Assembly: GCA_045594545.1 (NCBI GenBank)
Contig: JAZNYQ010000094.1
Coordinates: forward strand, 1 to 64,000
DNA length: 64,000 nt
Origin: CAKSHC01 sp045594545
GTDB taxonomy: Bacteria > Bacillota > Clostridia > Oscillospirales > UMGS1783
Direction of reading: 5' to 3'
This document shows, in pieces, positions 1 to 7,880 of the stretch (the first letter of the stretch is position 1; each line of letters opens with the position of its first letter). The notes beneath the pieces were generated by a model. The model worked only from the letters and a program-made list of their open reading frames with translations, did not search any database and was not told where the DNA came from. Both the position numbers and the translations under genes were made by a program.

Positions 1-248
1 ACATACTTATTATTGCGAATATCATAGGCATCGTTAGTATTGTCGTTAAAATACAAGACTACACAGGTATCAGCCAAACCATCATCGTTATAATTTTTCA
101 CAAATCGAGTAGACATGGCAAATGCATTCAGAAGTTGCATACCGTTTGCATTATCACTAGGGATATCGACCGCCTGCACCGCGCAGGGGATGCCAATGAG
201 TAGGCTTAGGCAGAGCACGAGCGCTGCCATACGTTTCATAGTTTTCAT
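1..248 (-). CDS. Secreted protein, N-terminal part (cut by window edge)
   Basis: An open frame starts at the ATG at 246-248, 7 bases behind a strong AGGAGG, and runs off the left end of the window, giving about 82 residues. Residues 1-26 form a signal peptide: lysines, then a hydrophobic core, ending in CAVQA. The next residues (GMQLLNAFAM, later VVLYFND) match in spacing and pattern the start of the mature secreted GH36 protein at 3252-6959 (EFQLLGAYAL, later FALYFNV). The two are therefore probably paralogues, or at least share an N-terminal module. The gene lies 65 bases after the sialidase stop with no clear terminator between them, so it is probably the last visible gene of the nucleoside hydrolase-nanA-sialidase operon. 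Catalytic identity cannot be seen from this fragment. Confidence 0.8.
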   Translation of the reverse strand, partial: MKTMKRMAALVLCLSLLIGIPCAVQAVDIPSDNANGMQLLNAFAMSTRFVKNYNDDGLADTCVVLYFNDNTNDAYDIRNNKY

Positions 249-313
249 AATGAGTACCTCCTAAAAAATTATAATATATTTTTTTATTTCCTGACCGTGG
301 AAATATAAGGTTC

Positions 314-1255
314 TTATGAGAATCGAAGGAAGAACAGGCCATCACGGCCGAAGTTCTTTTCGTAAAGAATATAGATGGCATCACCAACGGCGATATCGGC
401 ATACCCGCCCATGTCATCGATTCGATGCACATCAAACGTTTTGAATCTGTCACGACTGACCTTAACCGACAGATTGACACGCTCCTCATGATCGTCGCAG
501 TTTACATGATAGAGCGCATCGGCCGTATGGTCCATACTGCCTTGGCAGATGGGATCGGCCATATTTTCATAAAATTCCGGTTCATTCCAATCGGAATAGC
601 CCGTAGGGCTAATCGCAAAGGCACGCTGATGCTCCGGATTTTCATTTCGGATAGAAATAACCACCTCGTCCTGCCATACGGCAAGGGCGCACTCGCTGGG
701 GTTGATCAGGCGTTCTTTCCCGATCACTTCACCCAAATGCCAACTCTCGCCGCCATCTTTGGAATAGATGGTAGCGATGACCGACGGACGATGCTCCTTT
801 TCATCTTCACGGTTATAAGCAAACCATGCGGGAATCAGAATCACCCCGTCTTTGACGATACCGTGTCCGGGACCGATCGCCGCCACATTATAGAAGAATC
901 CACCTTCCTCAAACACGCCGCAGATCTCACGAGGTTTCGTAAATGTCTGCCCATCGTCTGCGCTTTCGCAGATGAACAGCCGCTTATAATTGACACAGTA
1001 CATAAACAGCACTTTATCTTCATACACGGTGAGCATGGGATTGTTGAGGGTGTCACCCTGTCCGGAGATCATGAAAGTCTGCGTCCATGTATCTCCCTGA
1101 TCGGTACTGCGCTTGACGATCAGATCGATCTCAGCCCAGTCTCCGCCGTCACCGTGACGGCATTCGCAACAGGCCAATAAGGTATTCTTTTGGGTTAATA
1201 CCAAACCGGGGATGCGAAAATTATTGTAGGTTTCATCGGGTAAAGCAAATACCAT
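314..1255 (-). CDS. Exo-alpha-sialidase-like protein (BNR/Asp-box, GH33-type), cytoplasmic
   Basis: A 313-residue six-bladed-propeller sialidase-like protein, expected to release terminal sialic acid. It carries the F-R-I-P motif (R14 of the arginine triad), a second candidate arginine in SIRN (R203), and three Asp boxes: S50-W57 (STDQGDTW), S98-F105 and S165-W172. A conserved glutamate region (NPSECALAV, about 185-193) and a C-terminal YEK near 298-300 supply the usual Glu/Tyr candidates. A longer in-frame start exists at 1333, but the ATG at 1253-1255 has GGAGG directly before it and sits one base after the nanA stop, so it is preferred. No signal peptide is present, so the enzyme should act inside the cell on imported glycans. 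It is translationally coupled to nanA. Family is well supported; the exact substrate is inferred from context. Confidence 0.85.
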   Translation of the reverse strand: MVFALPDETYNNFRIPGLVLTQKNTLLACCECRHGDGGDWAEIDLIVKRSTDQGDTWTQTFMISGQGDTLNNPMLTVYEDKVLFMYCVNYKRLFICESADDGQTFTKPREICGVFEEGGFFYNVAAIGPGHGIVKDGVILIPAWFAYNREDEKEHRPSVIATIYSKDGGESWHLGEVIGKERLINPSECALAVWQDEVVISIRNENPEHQRAFAISPTGYSDWNEPEFYENMADPICQGSMDHTADALYHVNCDDHEERVNLSVKVSRDRFKTFDVHRIDDMGGYADIAVGDAIYILYEKNFGRDGLFFLRFS

Positions 1256-1256
1256 A

Positions 1257-2138
1257 TTACACCTCCAGCGGCGTGATATAGGGAATGATCTCCTTAGCGA
1301 TGAGTTCATTTTGTTCAGGCGTCGTAGCCGCAAAAGGTTTGCGAGGAGCGCCGAACTGCATACCTAACTGGTTCATAACCTCTTTTTCCGAAGCCATAAC
1401 TCCGATCTTGCACAAAACAGCAATGATGCGGTTGACCTCTTTCTGCAAAGCCTTCGCCTTAGCAGTCTCACCCTTATAGAACAGATCCCGAATCTTGACA
1501 AACTTATCCGCCATCAAGTTATATGTAGAACCGACACCGCCGTCAGCCCCCATCGAAAGACCGGCCAAGAACATTTCATCGAAGCCGTTATAAACGATCT
1601 TATCAGGGAATGCAGCTTTGCATTGCTCCAGCATAAAGAAATCATTCGATGTAAATTTAATGCCGACAAATTTATCATCTTTCAAGAACTCTTCCATATT
1701 GGCAACCGTCATATTCACACCCGAAAATGCAGGGAAATGATAGACCAGCATAGGCAATTCGGTTGCATAGGCTAAGCGATAATAGTAATCCTTGATCTCA
1801 TTAAAGGTGAACTTGTAGTAATACGGAGCCACCGAAGAAATAACATCATAGCCGATCTTCTCGGCATGCTTGGCCAATTCATGTGCCTCATCCTCATGTA
1901 CCGAGCCGATATGAGCAATCAAGGTCTTATCAGGAGCGGCGTCTTTCACCACATCCATAATCAGCTTGCGCTCCTCGGTGCTGAGCAGAAACGCTTCAGC
2001 GGTACTGCCGCCGACATAGAAGCCGTCCACGCCCATCTTCACATTGTGCTTGACCAAGCGCGTTAATTCATTCTCATTGATCTTATTATTTGTATCAAAC
2101 GGCGTAAGTAACGCCGTGAAAATTCCTTCTAATTTCAT
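1257..2138 (-). CDS. nanA: N-acetylneuraminate lyase
   Basis: A 293-residue TIM-barrel class I aldolase of the DapA/NanA family. NanA cleaves N-acetylneuraminate to N-acetylmannosamine and pyruvate. The pyruvate-binding loop is GGSTAE (43-48, usually GGSTGE), the catalytic tyrosine is in the YHFP motif (Y133), and the Schiff-base lysine is in GIKFTS (K161). GIKFTS followed by the ND-FFMLEQ stretch is typical of sialic acid lyases rather than of DapA. The ATG overlaps the stop of the nucleoside hydrolase by four bases (ATGA), with GGAGG in front. The sialidase follows one base later. No nanE, nanK or transporter is visible in the window, so the rest of the catabolic pathway must lie elsewhere. 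Confidence 0.9.
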   Translation of the reverse strand: MKLEGIFTALLTPFDTNNKINENELTRLVKHNVKMGVDGFYVGGSTAEAFLLSTEERKLIMDVVKDAAPDKTLIAHIGSVHEDEAHELAKHAEKIGYDVISSVAPYYYKFTFNEIKDYYYRLAYATELPMLVYHFPAFSGVNMTVANMEEFLKDDKFVGIKFTSNDFFMLEQCKAAFPDKIVYNGFDEMFLAGLSMGADGGVGSTYNLMADKFVKIRDLFYKGETAKAKALQKEVNRIIAVLCKIGVMASEKEVMNQLGMQFGAPRKPFAATTPEQNELIAKEIIPYITPLEV

Positions 2139-3052
2139 GATAAACCTCCATTTTGGGCAAGAGTATTGAACAGATCTTCAAAAAGATAATCTCGATTGAT
2201 TTCATACACATAGCAGATGGAACGGGAACTGTCACGCAGATAGGTGGCATCATCTTGCGGGATGATGTTGTCCTCCAGTCTGTGCTTGAAGAACTTGCCG
2301 TTATTGGTCAACCATCCTACTGCCGTTACATCCCATACCACACGGGTCCACGGCTTTCCTTTTGCATAGCGATAGGTTTCATCGAGTACCGTTTCGATCA
2401 AATAGTCGCACACTTCGTTTTTGCCGGCCAGCCAATGCTTGAGTTCCCACTCGCCGGTACGGAACACATCGACGACACCGCAACACGGGAACATAACCAC
2501 CGGTGCGCCACAGCCGAAGATGACACGAGCGGCCGGATAATCCTGCTCCATATTAAACTCGGTCGCATCGGTACGGTGCAGGGCGCTGCCGCCCAGCCAC
2601 ACGATGACAATATTCTCTGCGATCGACGGATCCATGATCAGAGCCGATGCTACGTTGGTGATGGCACCGATGGCCACCACATACAGTGGCTTCTCAGGCG
2701 AATAGTTCTTGGCCAACTCCACCAAATGACGGGCCGCTTCCGACTCTACCGCCGTCTTTTCATCGGGCAGGTAGCCAGTCGAGCCACGGAAGGTAGGAAT
2801 ATCGGTTTTCAGTAATTTCTGTAGAGTCACAATCTCTTGATAACTGCGCTCCATGCCGGCCGCTGCCGATTCTACCCTTCGATTGAAAAAGGGGGCGGCA
2901 TAGACGGCTTTGGTACAGATACGGTCAGTACGCTTTAACATATAGCTCATGGCGAACTGGTCGTCCACCTCATTATAAGTATCGGTGTCGAGTACAGCAT
3001 CAACAAGACCGGTCGGCGGCAACAGATTCCGTAAATACTGTTCGTTTGTCAC
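2135..3052 (-). CDS. Inosine-uridine-type nucleoside hydrolase (IUNH family)
   Basis: A 305-residue protein of the calcium-dependent nucleoside hydrolase fold. The N-terminal motif DTDTYNEVDDQFA (D22, D24, D30, D31) is the metal- and ribose-binding aspartate cluster, in a variant that differs from the classic DTDPGxDD of RihA/B/C. A later GAITNVASAL segment matches the conserved core of the family. It starts with GTG behind AGGAGG and is the first gene of the operon leading into nanA and the sialidase. Known members hydrolyse the N-glycosidic bond of nucleosides. The neighbours suggest a link to glycan or glycosylamine salvage, but that is inference. It begins about 120 bases downstream of the repeated 3171-3217 element. 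Confidence 0.8.
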   Translation of the reverse strand: MTNEQYLRNLLPPTGLVDAVLDTDTYNEVDDQFAMSYMLKRTDRICTKAVYAAPFFNRRVESAAAGMERSYQEIVTLQKLLKTDIPTFRGSTGYLPDEKTAVESEAARHLVELAKNYSPEKPLYVVAIGAITNVASALIMDPSIAENIVIVWLGGSALHRTDATEFNMEQDYPAARVIFGCGAPVVMFPCCGVVDVFRTGEWELKHWLAGKNEVCDYLIETVLDETYRYAKGKPWTRVVWDVTAVGWLTNNGKFFKHRLEDNIIPQDDATYLRDSSRSICYVYEINRDYLFEDLFNTLAQNGGLS

Positions 3053-3122
3053 AATTAGTAATCCTCCTGATTTTATCTATGATACAGTTACCTACCATGT
3101 TCACACCGTTATCGGCAAATGA

Positions 3123-3217
3123 ATTATAGTATGTGATATATATATCATACTTTAAAAAACACAGAAAATATATCAAGATATTGCCGTTTTATTTACTGTG
3201 GTTGCTTATTTTGTGAT
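3123..3217 (-). promoter_or_regulatory. Promoter region and putative AraC-family operator (site A) of the nucleoside hydrolase operon
   Basis: Positions 3171-3206 match 7030-7065 at 29 of 36 bases without gaps, and both then share TTTTGTG (3209-3215 and 7067-7073). The core is TTTACTGTGGTTGCT on the plus strand (3192-3206). Downstream, a TATAAT-like -10 lies at 3123-3128 (minus strand) with no good -35, as expected for an activator-dependent promoter. An AT-rich near-palindrome, 3129-3150 (GTATG...CATAC), sits between them. The link to the AraC-type gene at 7099 is inference from position and sequence repetition. Confidence 0.6.
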
Positions 3218-3218
3218 T

Positions 3219-3248
3219 TTGCCCCGATTTTTTACCAAATCGGGGCAA
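3219..3248 (-). terminator. Perfect 12-bp stem-loop after the secreted GH36 gene
   Basis: TTGCCCCGATTT (3219-3230) and AAATCGGGGCAA (3237-3248) form a perfect 12-bp stem with a 6-base loop, three bases after the stop codon at 3252. There is no proper U-run on the minus strand after it, so it may protect the 3' end of the mRNA or terminate only weakly. Confidence 0.5.
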
Positions 3249-3251
3249 TGC

Positions 3252-6200
3252 TTATACCATATTATAGTAGAAAAGGGTGGTGTCTGCCTGACCGGCATAG
3301 GTACAGAAAAGCCCACCTGTCATCAATTCCTGACCGGTCATGACAAAAATCTCACCGGTATCGGCATTGGTTACTTGATAGGAGGCATCCTTCTGCAATC
3401 CTTTCAAATAATAGGTAGCCTGCAGCTGCGTTGCTGCTGTGGGACAGAAGGTCATAACATAGCCTCTTCCCTCTTCGGGCAGGTAGAACTGATAGGCGGC
3501 ATTTTGCGTAGCAACGGCAGAATCGGTACCGTAAGAAAGCATATAGTAGTCGCCATACATCATTTCACGGTTGACCTTGTTTTCCGCCATGGCGGCGGCA
3601 ATTTCGGCTTCTGTCAGGTTATCCAGTCCGCCAAAGCCGACACCGGCGCTTAACATGGCGCGCAGATCATACATATCGTTACCTGACGGGTTGTTAATCG
3701 GGTAACGACCGCCGTGAACGGGCAACCACCAAGTCAGGTTGAAATTGATGGATCGTACATTGTCCGGCATGGCCGTCACATTCGTTGCGTCCTCCTTATA
3801 GTCGCTACGCCACAAGGGGACGGAGCGTTTCATCATTTCCAAGTCCAGGGGGCGCCCGCCGGCGGCGCAGTTGTCGATCATCAACCCGGGGTTGCGCTCA
3901 ACCAATTCATCCAGATACCGATAGAGGTTGGTGATGTATTTGATCTCGGTCATGCCGACACGGTTGGATTCATCGTTATAGCTCCAATAGGATTCCGGCT
4001 CAATATTAAAGTCCTGACGGTACCAGGTGATCTTACTGCCCTGGATGATGCTGCTGATCTTATCGATCATTTGATCGCAGAGCTCATCGTCGGCAAAATT
4101 ATACAGATACATGGTGGGGTCAGCAATTACCTTATCAAGCACTTTTATTTCACCATGATCCGCACTGGCCTTTTGATTGCGCAATATATATTGATCCTGA
4201 GCCAGATCCGTTTCGTAAGCCACACGCTCCGGCTCAAACCAAAGCAGGAACTCCTTATCCTGCTCTTCCAGCCAGGTACCGAGCTTGAGCATATTGTTAT
4301 CCGGATAACGATCCTCCGCAAAGTACCAGTTACCAACCTGCTTGTTCCATGTGCGGGTTCCGACCGTGTCCGCGGCGCTCTGTTCGCCGTACCAGGTGGA
4401 GTCGATCCATAAGCCCTCTGCGTTTCTGCTGCTTATTCGAGCTTGCATCCTGGATATTAAGCTGTCCTGATCACCTGCACCGTTAATCGAGAAAAACTGC
4501 GGGACACGCACCGGTGCACCGTTTTCCTGGGGAGTATAGTTCTTCAGAATCAACCGACGCAGATCGTTATGTCCCTCGGCCTGATCGCCCTTAAAGAACT
4601 GGAGCATGATCATGGGCGTACGCATTTGTTCACCGGGAAGCAGTTCAATATTTGTATTTTGCATGCCTGCGGTAATGCTTACATCACCGTTGTTGTTGGT
4701 AAATCCGGCCTTCCAGTTGCCGGTCCAACCAATACCGCCCGTAACACCGTATTCGTCGTTGCTAATATCGAAATACGGGAAGGCACCCTGCGAAGAACGT
4801 CCGCCGGTCGTCTGCATCGTATAAGACCCTGATGTCAGATCCTTTACAATAGGAGCGAAATCCGTGGCCGATGCGGTAGATCCGTTGGCCGTGGTCAGCT
4901 TTGGATTGGTAACGAAAACTGAACTGTCAATGGCTAGGATGTTACTGATAGGGTAGGTATTATTAGTTTCATTTAGGCTCTTGAAATAATTCGTCCACTC
5001 CAGCGAGGCCATTTCGGGATCAAAAGTAATTTCCGACCAAGTTTCAACCGCACCGTTGTTATAGCGAACGATCCAACCGGTATCGGTCGTTTCCACTGTT
5101 TTTTTCCAAGTAGGATTGGCTGAAGAAAGATCCTCCTGTAACGATACCCCATTATAATCAAAGGAAAACAGGGTATTCTCTTTAATCTGCTTGGTAATCC
5201 ATGTTTTTGCCGCAGTATAAGGATCGTGCGTTCCTCGGAAGGCGATCGTTTCGGCAGTGCCGATCGTATCCCGTGACGAATAAATAACCGGACAAGCCTT
5301 AATATTCGGCTCCTCATTCAACGCATCTAAGCCTTTGATTTTCAACGTTATTGCATAATTGCCGCGTCGATCAAAATCCTTTTTTACCGTTTCATATAAT
5401 TGCTCTGCCAGTTTATGAGAAAACCGATAGGAAAAAGATCGGCCGTTAATCTTAAGTTCTACATTAATCGCCGCATTATCCTCACGCGCCAACAACTCAT
5501 AGGCTTTCATAGAATGAAATACGAACTTAAAGCCGTATTTAACCCAGGACAGATCCGCCTCATCAAATTTCGTACCGGCATTGATGATGCGATAGGAAAA
5601 GAATCGATATCCTCCGCAATCGGTATCGTACAGAGGCAATGCACGGTTTTCCACTTGGAAAGAAACAAAAGCCTCGGCCGTATTTTGACTGGTAATTAGG
5701 ACGCCCTTACCATCAGAACTGTCAATGATCTGACCGAAAGCAACCAGATTGTCCGCTGTCACGGAGTGTCCGTTTAAATCCAGCGTGATATCCGCCTTGA
5801 CCTCACCAAACCGTTCAGCAATACTCGTATCCTGAAGCAGCGTGACGATTTCTCCCGATTTGGCCGCAATCAGCGCTTCCGATAGCGTATCATATTTCGC
5901 CGTTTCGATAGCAGCGGCCGACGACATCTCTCTATAGGTGGCATCCGTGGTGGTGCTGTCTGCAAATTTACCTTCTTCTGCCAACAGGGGCAGTCCGGTC
6001 GTGGTTGACCAAATGCCGTCAATCCACCCGTTGTTCACACACTCACCGCAACTGCCAAAAACAGGATTGGTGGCGTTTTTATTTTCACCAATATAAACGT
6101 GCAGTTTATAATTATTGCTCTGGGCATAAGCCTTGGCATCTGCCACAGCCGTTCCTTCAAACTTTACTCGGATGGAACGGTTGTCGCTTTGCACGGTCAT

Positions 6201-6959
6201 GGATTTCGCAATCCATGTTTCATATACGTCGGTTGCCTGAAGGTTGCCATCGAGTGCGTTGGTGGCTCTCAACTCAATAGCGAGCGGGCCATTATTTCCC
6301 GATAAACCGGCCGCTTGAATCGTATCCGAAAAACTGATTATGATTTCCGAATCGCTTACCTTAACTACCTGTTTTACCGTCAGGTACTCACTCGGCATAA
6401 GCAGGTCGACACAGGCGGCATCCACACCGTTATAGGTTGTGTTGGCCTTCAATGCCTTTGTTGTACCGTTTACCGGATTGGTCCAGCCATTGACCAAGTT
6501 ATCACCCTTGGCATCGGTTGCCGAATCGTATATGTACAGATGGAAACCGACAGCCCCCTGCTCTTTCCAATAGGAAAAACCTTTACTGGCATCAGGTAGC
6601 TTCAACAACGGGATACGCTTGGATGCGCCGAAGTTTTGAAGAAATACCGGCGAAATCCACTCATTTCCCCCTATTGTCTGTGCCTCTAATGTCGTGTCGT
6701 CCGCCTTATACGGAACGACAGCGATGGAGGTCTTGGATCCATTCTGCCCTTTAACTCGCCAGCCGTTCTCATCCGACACATTGAAATACAGAGCGAACGC
6801 CTGATCCTGCGGCGAATCCCAACCGGCCGTCTTGTTATTGAGGGCATAGGCACCGAGCAATTGAAATTCATTGCCGGCTGTTGTGCCGACGGCCTGCACC
6901 GAAAAAGGTAAACCAATCAACATGGCCATGCACAATAAAATTGCCAAACATTTTTTCAT
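3252..6959 (-). CDS. Large secreted GH36 (alpha-galactosidase-type) glycoside hydrolase
   Basis: A 1235-residue exported protein. The ATG at 6957-6959 is chosen over an in-frame ATG at 6989 because GGAGGAG precedes it and a signal peptide (MKKCLAILLC to SVQA, about 23 residues) begins there. The C-terminal part, about 600-1235, is GH36: a GWTGNW segment in the beta-sandwich, DSTWYG, EPERV, the nucleophile in WYRQDFN (D983), and CAAGGRPLDL followed by LWRSDY (acid/base D1053). About 550 residues of N-terminal extension precede it. They include a beta-strand-rich module found in part in the 1-248 protein and a pattern ending DITLDLNGHS, common in Firmicute surface proteins. No anchor (LPXTG, SLH) is visible, so it is probably released or loosely bound. 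Usual GH36 enzymes are about 700 residues. Substrate is likely an alpha-galactosylated host or plant glycan. Confidence 0.82.
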   Translation of the reverse strand: MKKCLAILLCMAMLIGLPFSVQAVGTTAGNEFQLLGAYALNNKTAGWDSPQDQAFALYFNVSDENGWRVKGQNGSKTSIAVVPYKADDTTLEAQTIGGNEWISPVFLQNFGASKRIPLLKLPDASKGFSYWKEQGAVGFHLYIYDSATDAKGDNLVNGWTNPVNGTTKALKANTTYNGVDAACVDLLMPSEYLTVKQVVKVSDSEIIISFSDTIQAAGLSGNNGPLAIELRATNALDGNLQATDVYETWIAKSMTVQSDNRSIRVKFEGTAVADAKAYAQSNNYKLHVYIGENKNATNPVFGSCGECVNNGWIDGIWSTTTGLPLLAEEGKFADSTTTDATYREMSSAAAIETAKYDTLSEALIAAKSGEIVTLLQDTSIAERFGEVKADITLDLNGHSVTADNLVAFGQIIDSSDGKGVLITSQNTAEAFVSFQVENRALPLYDTDCGGYRFFSYRIINAGTKFDEADLSWVKYGFKFVFHSMKAYELLAREDNAAINVELKINGRSFSYRFSHKLAEQLYETVKKDFDRRGNYAITLKIKGLDALNEEPNIKACPVIYSSRDTIGTAETIAFRGTHDPYTAAKTWITKQIKENTLFSFDYNGVSLQEDLSSANPTWKKTVETTDTGWIVRYNNGAVETWSEITFDPEMASLEWTNYFKSLNETNNTYPISNILAIDSSVFVTNPKLTTANGSTASATDFAPIVKDLTSGSYTMQTTGGRSSQGAFPYFDISNDEYGVTGGIGWTGNWKAGFTNNNGDVSITAGMQNTNIELLPGEQMRTPMIMLQFFKGDQAEGHNDLRRLILKNYTPQENGAPVRVPQFFSINGAGDQDSLISRMQARISSRNAEGLWIDSTWYGEQSAADTVGTRTWNKQVGNWYFAEDRYPDNNMLKLGTWLEEQDKEFLLWFEPERVAYETDLAQDQYILRNQKASADHGEIKVLDKVIADPTMYLYNFADDELCDQMIDKISSIIQGSKITWYRQDFNIEPESYWSYNDESNRVGMTEIKYITNLYRYLDELVERNPGLMIDNCAAGGRPLDLEMMKRSVPLWRSDYKEDATNVTAMPDNVRSINFNLTWWLPVHGGRYPINNPSGNDMYDLRAMLSAGVGFGGLDNLTEAEIAAAMAENKVNREMMYGDYYMLSYGTDSAVATQNAAYQFYLPEEGRGYVMTFCPTAATQLQATYYLKGLQKDASYQVTNADTGEIFVMTGQELMTGGLFCTYAGQADTTLFYYNMV

Positions 6960-7029
6960 ATATGACTCCTCCTTAAGTTGCCACTGCAAGATCTCTATTT
7001 TTATGATAAAATAAAAAAATTAAAATTTA

Positions 7030-7085
7030 TATCGATATCTTGCTTTTTTCTTTACTTTGGTTGCTCTTTTGTGTTATAATATAAT
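7030..7085 (+). promoter_or_regulatory. Divergent control region: putative operator (site B) overlapping the araC-type gene promoter
   Basis: The second copy of the repeated element lies at 7030-7073 with core TTTACTTTGGTTGCT (7051-7065). A plus-strand promoter overlaps it: TTTACT (7051-7056), an 18-base spacer, then TATAAT (7075-7080), with a second TATAAT at 7080-7085. The same region is upstream of the minus-strand secreted GH36 gene (start 6959). This is the classic arrangement for a self-regulating AraC protein that also controls a divergent target. Confidence 0.6.
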
Positions 7086-7098
7086 AGAGGTGATCACA

Positions 7099-7839
7099 AT
7101 GGTAAAAATTATCCGTCACGAAATCGGACGAGACCGCATGTATAAGATCTGGCACCGAGCGGAAGGCAACATGCTGTTGTATGTACATAAAGGTGTCGGA
7201 AGTATCGTCTCACCCGAACACGTATATCCCTTGCAATCGGGCGTATTGTGTTTTATCGGCTCACAGGTGCTTCACCATACCCTTCCCAACCTTTCCACCA
7301 CCTATGACCGGAGTAAGATATTTATTAGTGACGCTATGCTGGAGCGACTTTCGCCTTTGTTGGGTATCCAGATTACCCCTCACTCCATTCTCTACGGCAA
7401 AGTAAAGGAAGACGTGGAGAAAATATTTGAATGGATGGAAGAATATGGAGAAAGCGGCGGTTATCTGCAGCTGTTGCTGATGCTAAGCAAGCACATTGAC
7501 AACCACATTCACATCGGCACTTCCTCCGTCGATCGCGCCATTAGTTATATTCAGAAAAACATCAACGACCCCATCACGATTGATGATATCTGCACTGCCG
7601 TTCATGCCTCAAAATTCCATTTCTGCCGCAAGTTTAAGGAGCGAACCGGATATACTGTCATGAAATATATTCTGAAAACACGAATCTCCGTAGCCTGCAA
7701 TATGATTGAGCAGGGCCGACATAATATGGCACACATCAGCGAATCCTGCGGATTTTCCAGCCCTGCCTATTTTAGCCGTGTCTTCAAGGATGAAATCGGC
7801 AAATCCCCTATGCAATACAAAAAATCCATACAGAAATAA
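7099..7839 (+). CDS. AraC-family transcriptional regulator
   Basis: A 246-residue regulator. The ATG at 7099 is preferred over an in-frame start at 7057 because GAGGTGA sits six bases before it. The N-terminal half, about 10-120, looks like a cupin-type sugar-sensing domain (LLYVHKGVGS, then LQSGVLCFIG). The C-terminal 100 residues carry the two helix-turn-helix motifs of the family: ITIDDICTAVHAS..FHFCRKFK, and HISESCGFSSPAYFSRVFK with the signature GKSPMQYKK. It is divergent from the secreted GH36 gene and convergent with the cytoplasmic GH36 gene. Its likely regulon is the local glycan island, because a shared upstream motif is found at two or three of the promoters. The inducer is unknown. 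Confidence 0.88.
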   Translation: MVKIIRHEIGRDRMYKIWHRAEGNMLLYVHKGVGSIVSPEHVYPLQSGVLCFIGSQVLHHTLPNLSTTYDRSKIFISDAMLERLSPLLGIQITPHSILYGKVKEDVEKIFEWMEEYGESGGYLQLLLMLSKHIDNHIHIGTSSVDRAISYIQKNINDPITIDDICTAVHASKFHFCRKFKERTGYTVMKYILKTRISVACNMIEQGRHNMAHISESCGFSSPAYFSRVFKDEIGKSPMQYKKSIQK

Positions 7840-7870
7840 AAAGAGCACACCGAGTTTCGGTGTGCTCTTT
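7840..7870. terminator. Bidirectional terminator
   Basis: AAAGAGCACACCGA (7840-7853) pairs perfectly with TCGGTGTGCTCTTT (7857-7870). It serves the convergent regulator (plus) and GH36 gene (minus), with A/T runs on both sides. Confidence 0.85.
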
Positions 7871-7880
7871 CGCTATGTGC

